Below, piece by piece: positions 1 to 6,593 of a stretch of DNA of 7,624 nt (position 1 is its first letter; every line of letters begins with the position of its first letter). The DNA lies in NCBI GenBank assembly GCA_028694275.1, contig JAQUTS010000075.1, positions 1 to 7,624 of the forward strand, written 5' to 3'. This stretch comes from Candidatus Gastranaerophilales bacterium. GTDB lineage: Bacteria; Cyanobacteriota; Vampirovibrionia; Gastranaerophilales; CAJFVJ01. The position numbers and the translations under genes were made by a program. The notes under the pieces are model-generated. The model saw only the letters and a list, made by a program, of their open reading frames with translations, had not been told where the DNA came from and made no database searches.

Positions 1-698
1 TGAAGGAGTAAAAATTCCTTATGCGGAGATTCCCAATTTTTGTACTTCTACCATAGAAGGCCAAGCGGGTCAGCTTGTTATCGGTTATCTTGAGGGCAAA
101 AAAGTTATTGCTATGCAAGGCAGATTCCATTTATGAAGGGTATGCAATGAAAGATGTTGTTATGCCTATTCGTGCAATGAAAAAACTCGGCGTCTCAAAA
201 ATCATCGTCACAAACGCCGCGGGCGGTGTGAATAAATCGTTTAAAGCGGGTGATTTGATGCTTATTAAGGATCATATTAATTTTATGGGTAATAACCCTC
301 TTATCGGCAAAAATGATACTCAATTCGGGGTGAGATTTCCTGATATGTCAGAGGCATACAAAAAATATCTTATACAAATTGCAAAAGACCAAGGGCAAAA
401 ACTCGGCATAGAACTCAAAGAAGGCATTTATGTTGCATGCTCAGGCCCAAGTTATGAGACTCCTGCTGAGATAAATATGTTTAGGCTTTTGGGGGCTGAT
501 GTTGTCGGAATGTCGACAGCTCCTGAGGTTATTGTTGCAAATCATGCCGGAATAGATGTTTTGGGTATTTCTTGTGTGACTAATATGGCCGCAGGTGTAC
601 TGAATCAGCCATTATCGCATGATGAGGTTATTGAGACATCTCGTCGAATCAAAAAGGACTTTGTAGCCTTGATTAAAGGGATAATTAAAGAGATTTAG
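1..698 (+). pseudogene. punA: Purine nucleoside phosphorylase (trimeric, inosine/guanosine type), 5' end outside window, frameshifted
   Basis: Enzyme of purine salvage: phosphorolysis of (deoxy)inosine and guanosine to base plus (deoxy)ribose-1-phosphate, in the cytoplasm. Positions 2-133 read in one frame as a family N-terminal region (IPYAEIPNF, STIEGQAGQLV, VIAMQGRFH) and hit TGA at 134-136. From 132 the next frame continues with YEGYAMKDV, VTNAAGG, GDLMLIKDHINFMG, FGVRFPDMSEAY, SGPSYETPAE, GADVVGMSTAPEVIVA and CVTNMAAG, to TAG at 696-698. Family members have one residue between RFH and YEGY (RFHMYEGY in human PNP), so two bases appear to be missing in the T run at 130-132. Phosphate, purine and ribose-site residues (His of RFH, Glu of YEG, Asn of TNAAGG, Glu of SYET, Asn of VTN) are otherwise all present. 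About 35 N-terminal residues lie off the window. The gene is either a recent pseudogene, an assembly error, or recoded; everything else looks intact. Its 3' end overlaps the convergent gene by 14 bp. Confidence 0.85.
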
Positions 699-1941
699 CT
701 TCTTTAGTCTTTGACTTTTCTTTAGATTTTTCTTTGGCTTTTCGAAGTTTCTTTTGGATTTCTTCATAACGCTCGATTTCTTCGAGGGCTTTTTCGACTT
801 TTTCGTTGTCGTTATTTTGCAGGCCTTCTCTTGTTGCCATAAATGCTTCTTGTTTCTTTTCTTCTAAATCATCCCAGAATTCTTGATCAAGAATTTTTTT
901 GGTTACTTTTTGGTCAAATATTTGGCCGACTTTATCTCCGGCAAAATATGACCCTATGGCCAAAGGAATTGTTACGGCTTTTTCGCAGAGGACCCGTTGA
1001 GTTTCTCTGTTTTTGGTAATTTTGTTGACGAATTTTAGTTGTTTTTCAAAGAGTTTGTCGTCTTTTAGCCTGTTTCTTAAGAAATACAATGTCGGTAAAA
1101 CCATTGCTGATGGCACAACTATACTTGATATGATTTCGTAGAAGCTTTTTTGCACACGTGTTTGCAGGTTTTTTTCTTTCATCGCATCAAAAGTTGTGAC
1201 ATTTGGCGTTAATTCGCTTAAGAATGTGTCAATATTTTGGGCGGTTTTTTTATCGATTGTAGGTTTTTCTTTATTCATAAGCCGATCTGCACCAAAAAGA
1301 CCCACTGTTGCACCGATTGCAATGCTTGTGATATTTATGGCATTTTGGCTGAATTGTGTTAGTTTTGCTTTTTTGAATTTCTGAGATTGCAAAAAGTATA
1401 TGCTTGTTCTGTTTCCTACTACAGCACCTGCAATTGCCAAAGAAATCGTACCGATTTGTTTTAGAATTTTCAATTCTCTTTCATGAGGTTTGACAGGTTT
1501 TTGAATAGGGGCTGTTGAAGTCGTAAGCGTTTGCGGTTTAGGTTTTGCTTTGGTTTCTTGAGTTGTGGGGGGTGTTTTTGCTTTTTGCATATTTTGGTAT
1601 TCAAGATACGAAGCCCCGATTGTGCTGAAGCCAAAGCCGCCCAAAAGTCCGCCAAAAGGGGCTCCTATAGATTCGATAGTGTCTTTTTTGATTTGGCTTA
1701 AGTGTTTTGTTTTGCTCAAAATTTTGCTAAAGGTTTTATAGCCGGCCAAAGCCCCCAAACTTGTTCCTGCCAATACAAAGATGTTCATCAAAAAAGTTTG
1801 TTCTTTATTGTGTTTTTCTTGTTTGTAATCTTGATAAGCATGATATCCGCATAAAAGCGGGAATGCAAAAGCCTCCGCAGGGACGTTTTGCGGAGTTTTT
1901 ATGTTTTTTATGTTGATATTCGGTGGTGTAATTTTCATCAT
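685..1941 (-). CDS. Multi-pass membrane protein of unknown function with three two-helix repeats and charged C-terminal tail
   Basis: I do not recognise a named family. The 418-residue product has no classical signal peptide; it opens with a Pro/Asn-rich stretch (KITPPNINIKNIKTPQN) that I associate, from memory, with lineage-specific Gastranaerophilales proteins. Hydrophobic Gly/Ala-rich segments lie at about residues 50-68, 92-112, 163-183, 203-218, 270-287 and 322-338. They pair as helix, basic linker, helix, three times (about 50-113, 160-221 and 268-341). A Pro/Thr/Lys linker (122-153) separates the first and second units. Residues 352-414 are highly charged and predicted helical or coiled coil, ending in a Lys/Glu-rich tail. 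The start is the first of two adjacent ATGs; an in-frame stop lies 21 bp upstream (1963-1965). No Shine-Dalgarno is visible on this strand before it. It is divergent from cca and converges on punA with overlapping 3' ends. Role unknown; integral membrane location is inferred from hydrophobicity alone. Confidence 0.82.
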   Translation of the reverse strand: MMKITPPNINIKNIKTPQNVPAEAFAFPLLCGYHAYQDYKQEKHNKEQTFLMNIFVLAGTSLGALAGYKTFSKILSKTKHLSQIKKDTIESIGAPFGGLLGGFGFSTIGASYLEYQNMQKAKTPPTTQETKAKPKPQTLTTSTAPIQKPVKPHERELKILKQIGTISLAIAGAVVGNRTSIYFLQSQKFKKAKLTQFSQNAINITSIAIGATVGLFGADRLMNKEKPTIDKKTAQNIDTFLSELTPNVTTFDAMKEKNLQTRVQKSFYEIISSIVVPSAMVLPTLYFLRNRLKDDKLFEKQLKFVNKITKNRETQRVLCEKAVTIPLAIGSYFAGDKVGQIFDQKVTKKILDQEFWDDLEEKKQEAFMATREGLQNNDNEKVEKALEEIERYEEIQKKLRKAKEKSKEKSKTKEAKSL

Positions 1942-2017
1942 AGTGCCATTTTTACATGGGTTTTAAGGAGGATGATAGTAGGAATTTGATGTTTTCTGAT
2001 GAATTTTTGTTTATTTT

Positions 2018-2047
2018 TTTACATTTGTTAACTTCTTTTAGTAGAAT
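2018..2047 (+). promoter_or_regulatory. Candidate sigma70-type promoter for cca (leaderless start)
   Basis: TTTACA at 2018-2023 (5 of 6 to TTGACA) and TAGAAT at 2042-2047 (5 of 6 to TATAAT) are separated by 18 bp. A start seven bases past the -10 box would be 2054, exactly the A of the cca ATG. No Shine-Dalgarno precedes that ATG, which fits a leaderless mRNA. The rest of the 112-bp divergent spacer (1942-2053) is T-rich and shows no clear promoter for the leftward membrane-protein gene. Sequence match only; AT-rich DNA yields such matches by chance. Confidence 0.45.
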
Positions 2048-2053
2048 GTAGTT

Positions 2054-3676
2054 ATGAGCAAATATTTAATCAAAAAAATTATACAGATAGATAACAACTT
2101 GAGCCTTAAAGATTGCCAAAAAATACTTTTTTCGGAAGATTGCGCTCTTGGAATTTTGGATGAGAATAGAGAAGTCAGTTCATATGTTTTATCAGAGCAT
2201 ATTGATAGAGCTTTGCGTTTTGATTTACAAAATTTGCCCATTCGCATAATTGCAACAAAATGCACCAACTATAACATCGGCGTTGATAATAATTTTCGAG
2301 AAGATTATTTTATCGCCCAAAGTCCAAAAGAAGTGGAATATATTGTGATAACTCCAAAAGAGCAAGAAGTTTTTATTAATCTTAAGGCCAAATACAAAAA
2401 AAACATAAAAACCCATGTTCAAAAAGCAATCGAATTTTGCTCAAAAGCGGCAGATAAGATTGATTTGCCTATTTATCTGATAGGCGGTGCCGTTAGAGAT
2501 ATTATTCTTGAAAAAGACAATTTTGATATTGATATTACAATTCAAGAAAGTGCCATCAATTTTGCTCAGTATCTGCAAAAAACCTACCCTGATATTTGTA
2601 TGGTAAAAGATACTTATGATGATTTTAATACGGCAAAGGTAGCTTTTAATATTGAAGGGGAAGAAGTTCATATAGATTTTGCAAGTACTCGCATAGAGGG
2701 TTATGCTTTTCCTGCGAGCCTTCCTGTTGTCAAAGAAACAGGCTGCTCATTAAAAGAAGATATGATTCGACGCGATTTTACCGTCAATTCCATGGCAATG
2801 TCTTTGAATGAAGGGACTTTTGGCAATCTTATAGATTATCTTGGCGGATATGATGATCTTAAAAAAGGTATTATCAAAATCCTTCATCCGCTTAGCTTTA
2901 TTGATGATCCGACTCGTATTTTGCGTGCTTTGAAATTTAGTGTGAGATTTGATTATGCATTGGATGAGTTTACTTTGCATTTACAAAAAGAATGCCTTCA
3001 AAACGGTCTTTTTGACGGGCTTTGCACAGAAAGAATCAAATCAGAGCTCAAGCAAACTCTAAATTTGAATAAGGCCGATTGTTATGATCGGATACTTTCA
3101 GAGGATATTTATAAGCTTATTTATCCCAAAATTGACCCCAAAAGTCAGACTTTGCCACAAGGACAGATAATTGAACAAATAATCAACAAACATACATCAC
3201 ATATTAAGAATAAAGACCTTGTTTGGCTTATTTATCTTGGGTGTTTGTTTGCCGATTTGGATAGTGAAGAAGTTGGTATGCTTATTAAAAAACTCAACCT
3301 CAATAGTGTTGAGACCAAAATTTTGATTAGCGGAAATACGATTTTGAAAAACAAAGATAGTTTGCTTCAAATGCAGACATTATTTGAAGTTTATGAATTT
3401 TTTGAATGTCATTTTACAGAGTCAATTTTGATGGCCTTGGCAGTTACCAAAGATGAAACTATAACTTATTACATAGAAAAATATCTCAACGAGCTTCAGT
3501 TCGAAACAATAAATACAACAGGCAAAACCTTATTGGAGAAGGGTTTTCATCCAGGCCCCGAGTTTGGTTATATTTTGCGTGATATTCTGAAAGAAAAAAT
3601 CAACGGCAACATCCAATCAAAAGAAGATGAGGATATGTTTCTATCAACGATACAACAGGCAAATTATGCCGATTAG
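2054..3676 (+). CDS. cca: tRNA nucleotidyltransferase (CCA-adding or A-adding, class II poly(A) polymerase fold) with N-terminal extension
   Basis: Adds or repairs the 3' CCA end of tRNAs using CTP and ATP in the cytoplasm. The 540-residue protein has the class II head motif LIGGAVRD (142-149) followed by metal-binding D158 and D160 (FDIDIT), then HIDFASTR (206-213), the RRDFTVNSMA motif (239-248), LIDYLGGYDDL, and the RNA-binding-region motif DDPTRILRALKFSVRF (284-299). TERIKSEL (325-332) marks the body; the last ~200 residues are helical and diverged. Typical enzymes are about 400-450 residues and start near the GGxVRD motif. Here ~135 residues precede it, including a stretch (about 28-70) resembling half a CBS motif (ALGILDENRE...LSEHIDRAL...LPIRII), possibly a degenerate remnant of the CBS-fused cyanobacterial enzymes. 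Whether it adds CCA alone or only A (some lineages split the job) cannot be decided here. Start: first in-frame ATG, no Shine-Dalgarno. A helicase gene follows after 32 bp with no terminator between them. Confidence 0.9.
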   Translation: MSKYLIKKIIQIDNNLSLKDCQKILFSEDCALGILDENREVSSYVLSEHIDRALRFDLQNLPIRIIATKCTNYNIGVDNNFREDYFIAQSPKEVEYIVITPKEQEVFINLKAKYKKNIKTHVQKAIEFCSKAADKIDLPIYLIGGAVRDIILEKDNFDIDITIQESAINFAQYLQKTYPDICMVKDTYDDFNTAKVAFNIEGEEVHIDFASTRIEGYAFPASLPVVKETGCSLKEDMIRRDFTVNSMAMSLNEGTFGNLIDYLGGYDDLKKGIIKILHPLSFIDDPTRILRALKFSVRFDYALDEFTLHLQKECLQNGLFDGLCTERIKSELKQTLNLNKADCYDRILSEDIYKLIYPKIDPKSQTLPQGQIIEQIINKHTSHIKNKDLVWLIYLGCLFADLDSEEVGMLIKKLNLNSVETKILISGNTILKNKDSLLQMQTLFEVYEFFECHFTESILMALAVTKDETITYYIEKYLNELQFETINTTGKTLLEKGFHPGPEFGYILRDILKEKINGNIQSKEDEDMFLSTIQQANYAD

Positions 3677-3708
3677 TGCTAAGATGTGATTAGAATAGGA
3701 TGTAATAA

Positions 3709-6015
3709 GTGGTTTTTAATTTTCAACTAGATGATTTTCAGATAGAAGCAACTCAGCACATTACAAATGGCAAAAGTGTTGTTTTGTGTGCTCCGACAGG
3801 TGCGGGCAAAACAGTTTTGGCAGAACATGCCATACATCTTGCGATTGAATCAAACAAAAAAGTTTTTTATACAACGCCTCTTAAGGCTTTGAGTAATCAA
3901 AAATTCAATGATTTTGGTGCCAAATACGGATTTGATAAAGTCGGCCTTTTAACAGGCGACACATCTATCAACCGCGGTGCACAAGTGACGATTATGACAA
4001 CAGAAGTTTTCCGAAATATGCTCTACGGTACAAATTTCGGTAAAGTCGAAGAAAACATGCGTGATGTGCAGTATGTGGTTTTGGATGAAGTTCATTATAT
4101 GAACGATGATCAAAGAGGTACTGTTTGGGAAGAGAGTATAATCCACTGCCCAAATAATATTCAACTTATTGCATTATCTGCTACAATCGCAAACTCACAG
4201 GCTTTGACCGATTGGATAAATTCAGTCCACGGCAAAACAGAACTTGTTTTTACTGATTTTCGTCCTGTTCCTTTGAGGCATTATTTTTATTCACCTTCAA
4301 ATCCGACTGCTTTGTATTCTTTGTTTACGCCTGATGGAAAATTGAACGGCAAAATCGAAAGAGAATGCGAAACAAAGGGCAAAAATCAAAAATTCACCAA
4401 AAAGAAAAAAGCAAAACTCTCAGTCCCGCAGCTGGTAAGGGTTTTGAACAGACAAAACATGCTTCCTGCTATTTATTTTGCTTTTTCTCGAAAAAAATGT
4501 GATATGTACATGGAAACATGTTCTGAGCTCAATCTTCTTAACGAGTTTGAAAAACAGCGTCTTGTGCAGATTATTGATGAATATATCGTCGATAATCCTT
4601 TTCTTGCCAAAAATAAACATCTTGAATATCTCTATGCAGGTGTAGCTGCCCACCATGCCGGCCTTTTGCCCGCTTGGAAAGGACTTGTTGAAAAACTCTT
4701 TCAGCAAGGGCTTATCAAAGTTGTTTTTGCAACAGAGACTTTGGCCGCAGGTATCAATATGCCTGCTCGTACGACTATTATCAGCTCGATCTCAAAACGC
4801 TCAGATGAAGGACATCGCACATTGAATGCCAATGAATTTCTCCAAATGTCAGGCCGTGCAGGCAGACGCGGAATGGATGATGTGGGAAATGTTGTGACGA
4901 TTGCATCGCCTTTTGAATCTCCTGAGGAGATAGCACAACTTGCATCAAGCACTTCTAATCCTCTTGAAAGTCGCTTTGCACCTAGTTATTCTATGGTTTT
5001 GAATCTTCTGCAAAGATTCTCTCTTGAAGAATCAAGAGAGCTCATTCTCAAAAGTTTTGGCTATTATTCATCAACCGAAAGACTCAGACCGCTTTATTTG
5101 CAAAAACAGGAATTTGAGGGCATTATTAACCGCATAACGCAGTATAGCTGTCCATACGGGCTTGATACAGAGGCTCTTTTGAAATACAACAAGTACAAAA
5201 ATATGTACATTGAGCATCGCAATATTACCAAAACCCTCAAAAAACAGGCACGCAATACAGGCAGACACAACTCATCAGAAGTGCAAGAGTTTGAGGTTAA
5301 GACAAAAGAATATTTTAATCAAATGTATGAAATCCCTTGTAATGACTGCAAAAGATACAGGGTTCATATCAAAGACATCGAGGTTTTGGCAAGGTTTCAA
5401 AGCAAACTTAGCAAACTCGAAAAAACTATCGAATATCAAAAAGATGTCTATTGGAGACAATTCCTCAATCATGCTGCAATCCTTGAAGAAACAGGCTACT
5501 TGCAAGATAATTACCCGACAGAAAATGGGCTTATGACATCGGCTGTCAGATCCGAAAATGAGCTTTATTTCACAGAAGTCATTCTAAGCGGTCTTTTGAC
5601 AGACCTTGAACCTGCCGAACTTGCAGGGGTCCTATGCGCTATTGTTACAGAGGATGTTCGCAAGGATTGTTGGGTCAAATTCCAACTTAGCAAAGTGGCG
5701 AGGAAGACGATTGATGATATTTATCAAATCGTGCGCCGTTTGAACAAAATTCAAAAACAGTACGGTGTTGAAGCTCCTTTGAACCTCAATCCGTTCTACT
5801 CTCCTATCATTGAGCATTGGGTCAATGGCGGTGATTGGGATGAAATGATGGCAACGCTCGATCTTGGCGAAGGCGATCTTATTCGAATCTTCAAACGTAC
5901 GGTGGATTTGCTCCGTCAGTTGACGGTGATTCCAAATGTATCTGAAAAGCTTGTGAAAACAGCAGGTTTGACGATTGATTGTATTAATCGTGAGCCGGTT
6001 ACGGATATATTTTAA
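3709..6015 (+). CDS. Ski2/HelY-like DExH-box RNA helicase with DSHCT C-terminal domain
   Basis: ATP-dependent superfamily 2 helicase, probably acting on RNA in the cytoplasm. Of 768 residues, the N-terminal half holds motif Q-like FQLDDFQIEA (5-14), motif I APTGAGKT (28-35), Ia TPLKALSNQ (56-64), LLTGDTSI, TTEVFRNMLY, motif II DEVH (126-129) and motif III SAT (157-159). The second RecA domain has PAIYFAFSR (253-261), AHHAGLLP (314-321), motif V ATETLAAGINMPART (341-355) and motif VI QMSGRAGRRG (379-388). PCNDC (543-547) matches the PCxxC motif I recall from actinobacterial HelY proteins. Residues ~590-765 fit the DSHCT region of Ski2/Mtr4 relatives. A Lys-rich insert lies at 213-237. The start is GTG with AGGA at 3697-3700, an 8-nt spacer, 32 bp after cca, so the two are probably co-transcribed. 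A TAGAAT hexamer at 3691-3696 lacks a convincing -35. Likely role in RNA turnover or processing is inferred; the exact substrate is unknown. Confidence 0.93.
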   Translation: MVFNFQLDDFQIEATQHITNGKSVVLCAPTGAGKTVLAEHAIHLAIESNKKVFYTTPLKALSNQKFNDFGAKYGFDKVGLLTGDTSINRGAQVTIMTTEVFRNMLYGTNFGKVEENMRDVQYVVLDEVHYMNDDQRGTVWEESIIHCPNNIQLIALSATIANSQALTDWINSVHGKTELVFTDFRPVPLRHYFYSPSNPTALYSLFTPDGKLNGKIERECETKGKNQKFTKKKKAKLSVPQLVRVLNRQNMLPAIYFAFSRKKCDMYMETCSELNLLNEFEKQRLVQIIDEYIVDNPFLAKNKHLEYLYAGVAAHHAGLLPAWKGLVEKLFQQGLIKVVFATETLAAGINMPARTTIISSISKRSDEGHRTLNANEFLQMSGRAGRRGMDDVGNVVTIASPFESPEEIAQLASSTSNPLESRFAPSYSMVLNLLQRFSLEESRELILKSFGYYSSTERLRPLYLQKQEFEGIINRITQYSCPYGLDTEALLKYNKYKNMYIEHRNITKTLKKQARNTGRHNSSEVQEFEVKTKEYFNQMYEIPCNDCKRYRVHIKDIEVLARFQSKLSKLEKTIEYQKDVYWRQFLNHAAILEETGYLQDNYPTENGLMTSAVRSENELYFTEVILSGLLTDLEPAELAGVLCAIVTEDVRKDCWVKFQLSKVARKTIDDIYQIVRRLNKIQKQYGVEAPLNLNPFYSPIIEHWVNGGDWDEMMATLDLGEGDLIRIFKRTVDLLRQLTVIPNVSEKLVKTAGLTIDCINREPVTDIF

Positions 6016-6022
6016 GTAGGTC

Positions 6023-6048
6023 ATTGCGAGGGCAAAGCCCGAAGCAAT
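6023..6048. repeat. Dispersed-repeat-like hairpin (CATTGCGAG...GAAGCAATC type)
   Basis: Arms ATTGC (6023-6027) and GCAAT (6044-6048) enclose GGGC-AAA-GCCC (6030-6040), giving a two-part stem with a small internal loop. The sequence, with GTC-like bases before and TC after, resembles a short intergenic repeat I recall from many unrelated bacterial genomes. It begins 8 bp past the helicase stop codon. No T-run follows, so it is a poor intrinsic terminator, but it could mark the 3' end of the cca-helicase transcript. Confidence 0.55.
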
Positions 6049-6060
6049 CTCTTATTCGTC

Positions 6061-6135
6061 ATGCTGAACTTGCAACGACAATGTAGGCGAAGAATGAGCC
6101 TTACAGTGACGGAGTGTCCTTGGGTAATTCAGCAT
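6061..6135. repeat. Nested inverted repeat in the helicase/small-gene spacer
   Basis: Perfect 8-bp arms ATGCTGAA (6061-6068) and TTCAGCAT (6128-6135) enclose an inner stem TGTAGGC (6082-6088) / GCCTTACA (6098-6105) with one bulged T and a 9-nt loop. The outer arms resemble a known dispersed motif (CATGCTGAACTTG...TTCAGCATC) whose arms are normally only a few bases apart, so the ~59 bp between them look like an insertion of a second repeat. The 12-mer GAATGAGCCTTA (6092-6103) recurs at 6985-6996. The right arm ends one base before the stop codon of the leftward small gene. Confidence 0.6.
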
Positions 6136-6136
6136 C

Positions 6137-6295
6137 TTACAATTCTTCTAAATAGTCAAAAAAGTTATTTATAATACCTTTCAAGAGGTTTTTCTTTGTA
6201 TAAATATCAAGTTTTAGCTCGTTTAGATTTAAAAGGCTTAGAACATCTTGGCGTATTTGATATAGTTGTTCTTCTTTATTTAATTTTTTTGTCAT
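6137..6295 (-). CDS. Small protein of unknown function, divergent from Xre regulator
   Basis: I do not recognise this 52-residue product. It is Lys/Leu/Glu/Asn-rich, predicted almost entirely helical, without a signal peptide or membrane segment, and ends FFDYLEEL. The reading frame extends upstream to a TTG (6320-6322), but the ATG at 6293-6295 is preferred because GAGGA (6306-6310 on the complementary strand) sits 10 nt before it. The gene is divergent from the Xre-type gene with 71 bp between the start codons, an arrangement seen in regulator-target and some toxin-antitoxin pairs, though nothing in the sequence proves either. Codon and base composition match the neighbours. It could be a chance frame in AT-rich DNA; the Shine-Dalgarno and divergent context argue for a real gene. 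Confidence 0.55.
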   Translation of the reverse strand: MTKKLNKEEQLYQIRQDVLSLLNLNELKLDIYTKKNLLKGIINNFFDYLEEL

Positions 6296-6305
6296 TTTGT
6301 ATAGT

Positions 6306-6310
6306 TCCTC
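6306..6310 (-). promoter_or_regulatory. Ribosome binding site deciding the start of the small protein
   Basis: GAGGA on the minus strand, 10 nt before the ATG at 6293-6295. It lies inside the longer reading frame that would begin at TTG 6320-6322, so the ATG start is favoured. Confidence 0.55.
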
Positions 6311-6320
6311 ATGTTCGGAC

Positions 6321-6367
6321 AAATAGTTAACAGACTTTATGCAAATGATACGTCAAAATAGTTCACA
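6321..6367. promoter_or_regulatory. 12-bp direct repeat, candidate operator between the divergent small gene and xre
   Basis: AAATAGTTAACA (6321-6332) and AAATAGTTCACA (6356-6367) match at 11 of 12 positions, starts 35 bp apart. The second copy ends on the A of the Xre ATG, and the first lies just upstream of the small gene's Shine-Dalgarno. Both would be well placed for an autorepressor controlling both genes. TTAACA (6327-6332) in the first copy could also serve as a -35 box for xre, but no good -10 sits 17 bp beyond it. Confidence 0.4.
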
Positions 6368-6576
6368 TGACAAGAGCAAAAATATTAGGACAAAATATTA
6401 AAAAATATAGAGAAGCCAAAAAATTCTCCCAAGAGTTTTTGGCTGAAAAACTTGATTTTTCCAGAGAATATATTTCACGTATTGAAAGAGGTCAAAAATC
6501 AATAAGCTTGCGAAAATTATTTTTATTGGCAGATGTTTTAGAAGCTAAAGTTTCTGATTTAATGAATTTTGATTAG
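6367..6576 (+). CDS. Small Xre/Cro-family helix-turn-helix transcriptional regulator
   Basis: The 69-residue protein is essentially a single HTH_3 (Cro/CI) domain. LGQNIKKYREAKKFSQEFLAEKL (7-29) gives helices 1 and 2, FSREYISRIERGQ (31-43) is turn plus recognition helix, and LRKLFLLADVLEAKVSDLM (48-66) supplies helices 4 and 5. There is no ligand-binding, peptidase or dimerisation extension, as in small phage-type or toxin-antitoxin repressors and stand-alone SinR-like regulators. It is divergently arranged with a 52-residue protein and has a candidate direct-repeat operator overlapping its start, consistent with autoregulation. No Shine-Dalgarno precedes the ATG, so translation may be leaderless or weak. 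Repeat-rich non-coding DNA begins 17 bp after the stop. The family is certain; the target genes are not. Confidence 0.88.
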   Translation: MTRAKILGQNIKKYREAKKFSQEFLAEKLDFSREYISRIERGQKSISLRKLFLLADVLEAKVSDLMNFD

Positions 6577-6593
6577 ATTTTTTATGCCTTCTA

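Noticed and set aside
75..131. TTG-initiated start that would make punA an intact 207-residue gene
   Set aside because: The residues before YEGY in that frame do not resemble the family, whereas the other frame gives a textbook PNP sequence up to RFH; the frameshift explanation fits far better.
1964..1989. Perfect-looking plus-strand Shine-Dalgarno (AAGGAGG) followed by ATG
   Set aside because: The ATG at 1971-1973 overlaps the motif with no spacer and its frame reaches a stop within a few codons, so no gene is supported.
3691..3708. Independent promoter for the helicase (TAGAAT at 3691-3696)
   Set aside because: There is no -35-like hexamer at suitable spacing and the short spacer after cca favours co-transcription.
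6030..6050. Intrinsic terminator for the cca-helicase operon (GGGC-AAA-GCCC)
   Set aside because: The stem is short and no T-run follows; the sequence is better explained as a dispersed intergenic repeat.
6296..6322. Longer 61-residue version of the small leftward protein starting at TTG
   Set aside because: A GAGGA ribosome binding site lies inside this extension, ideally placed for the downstream ATG.
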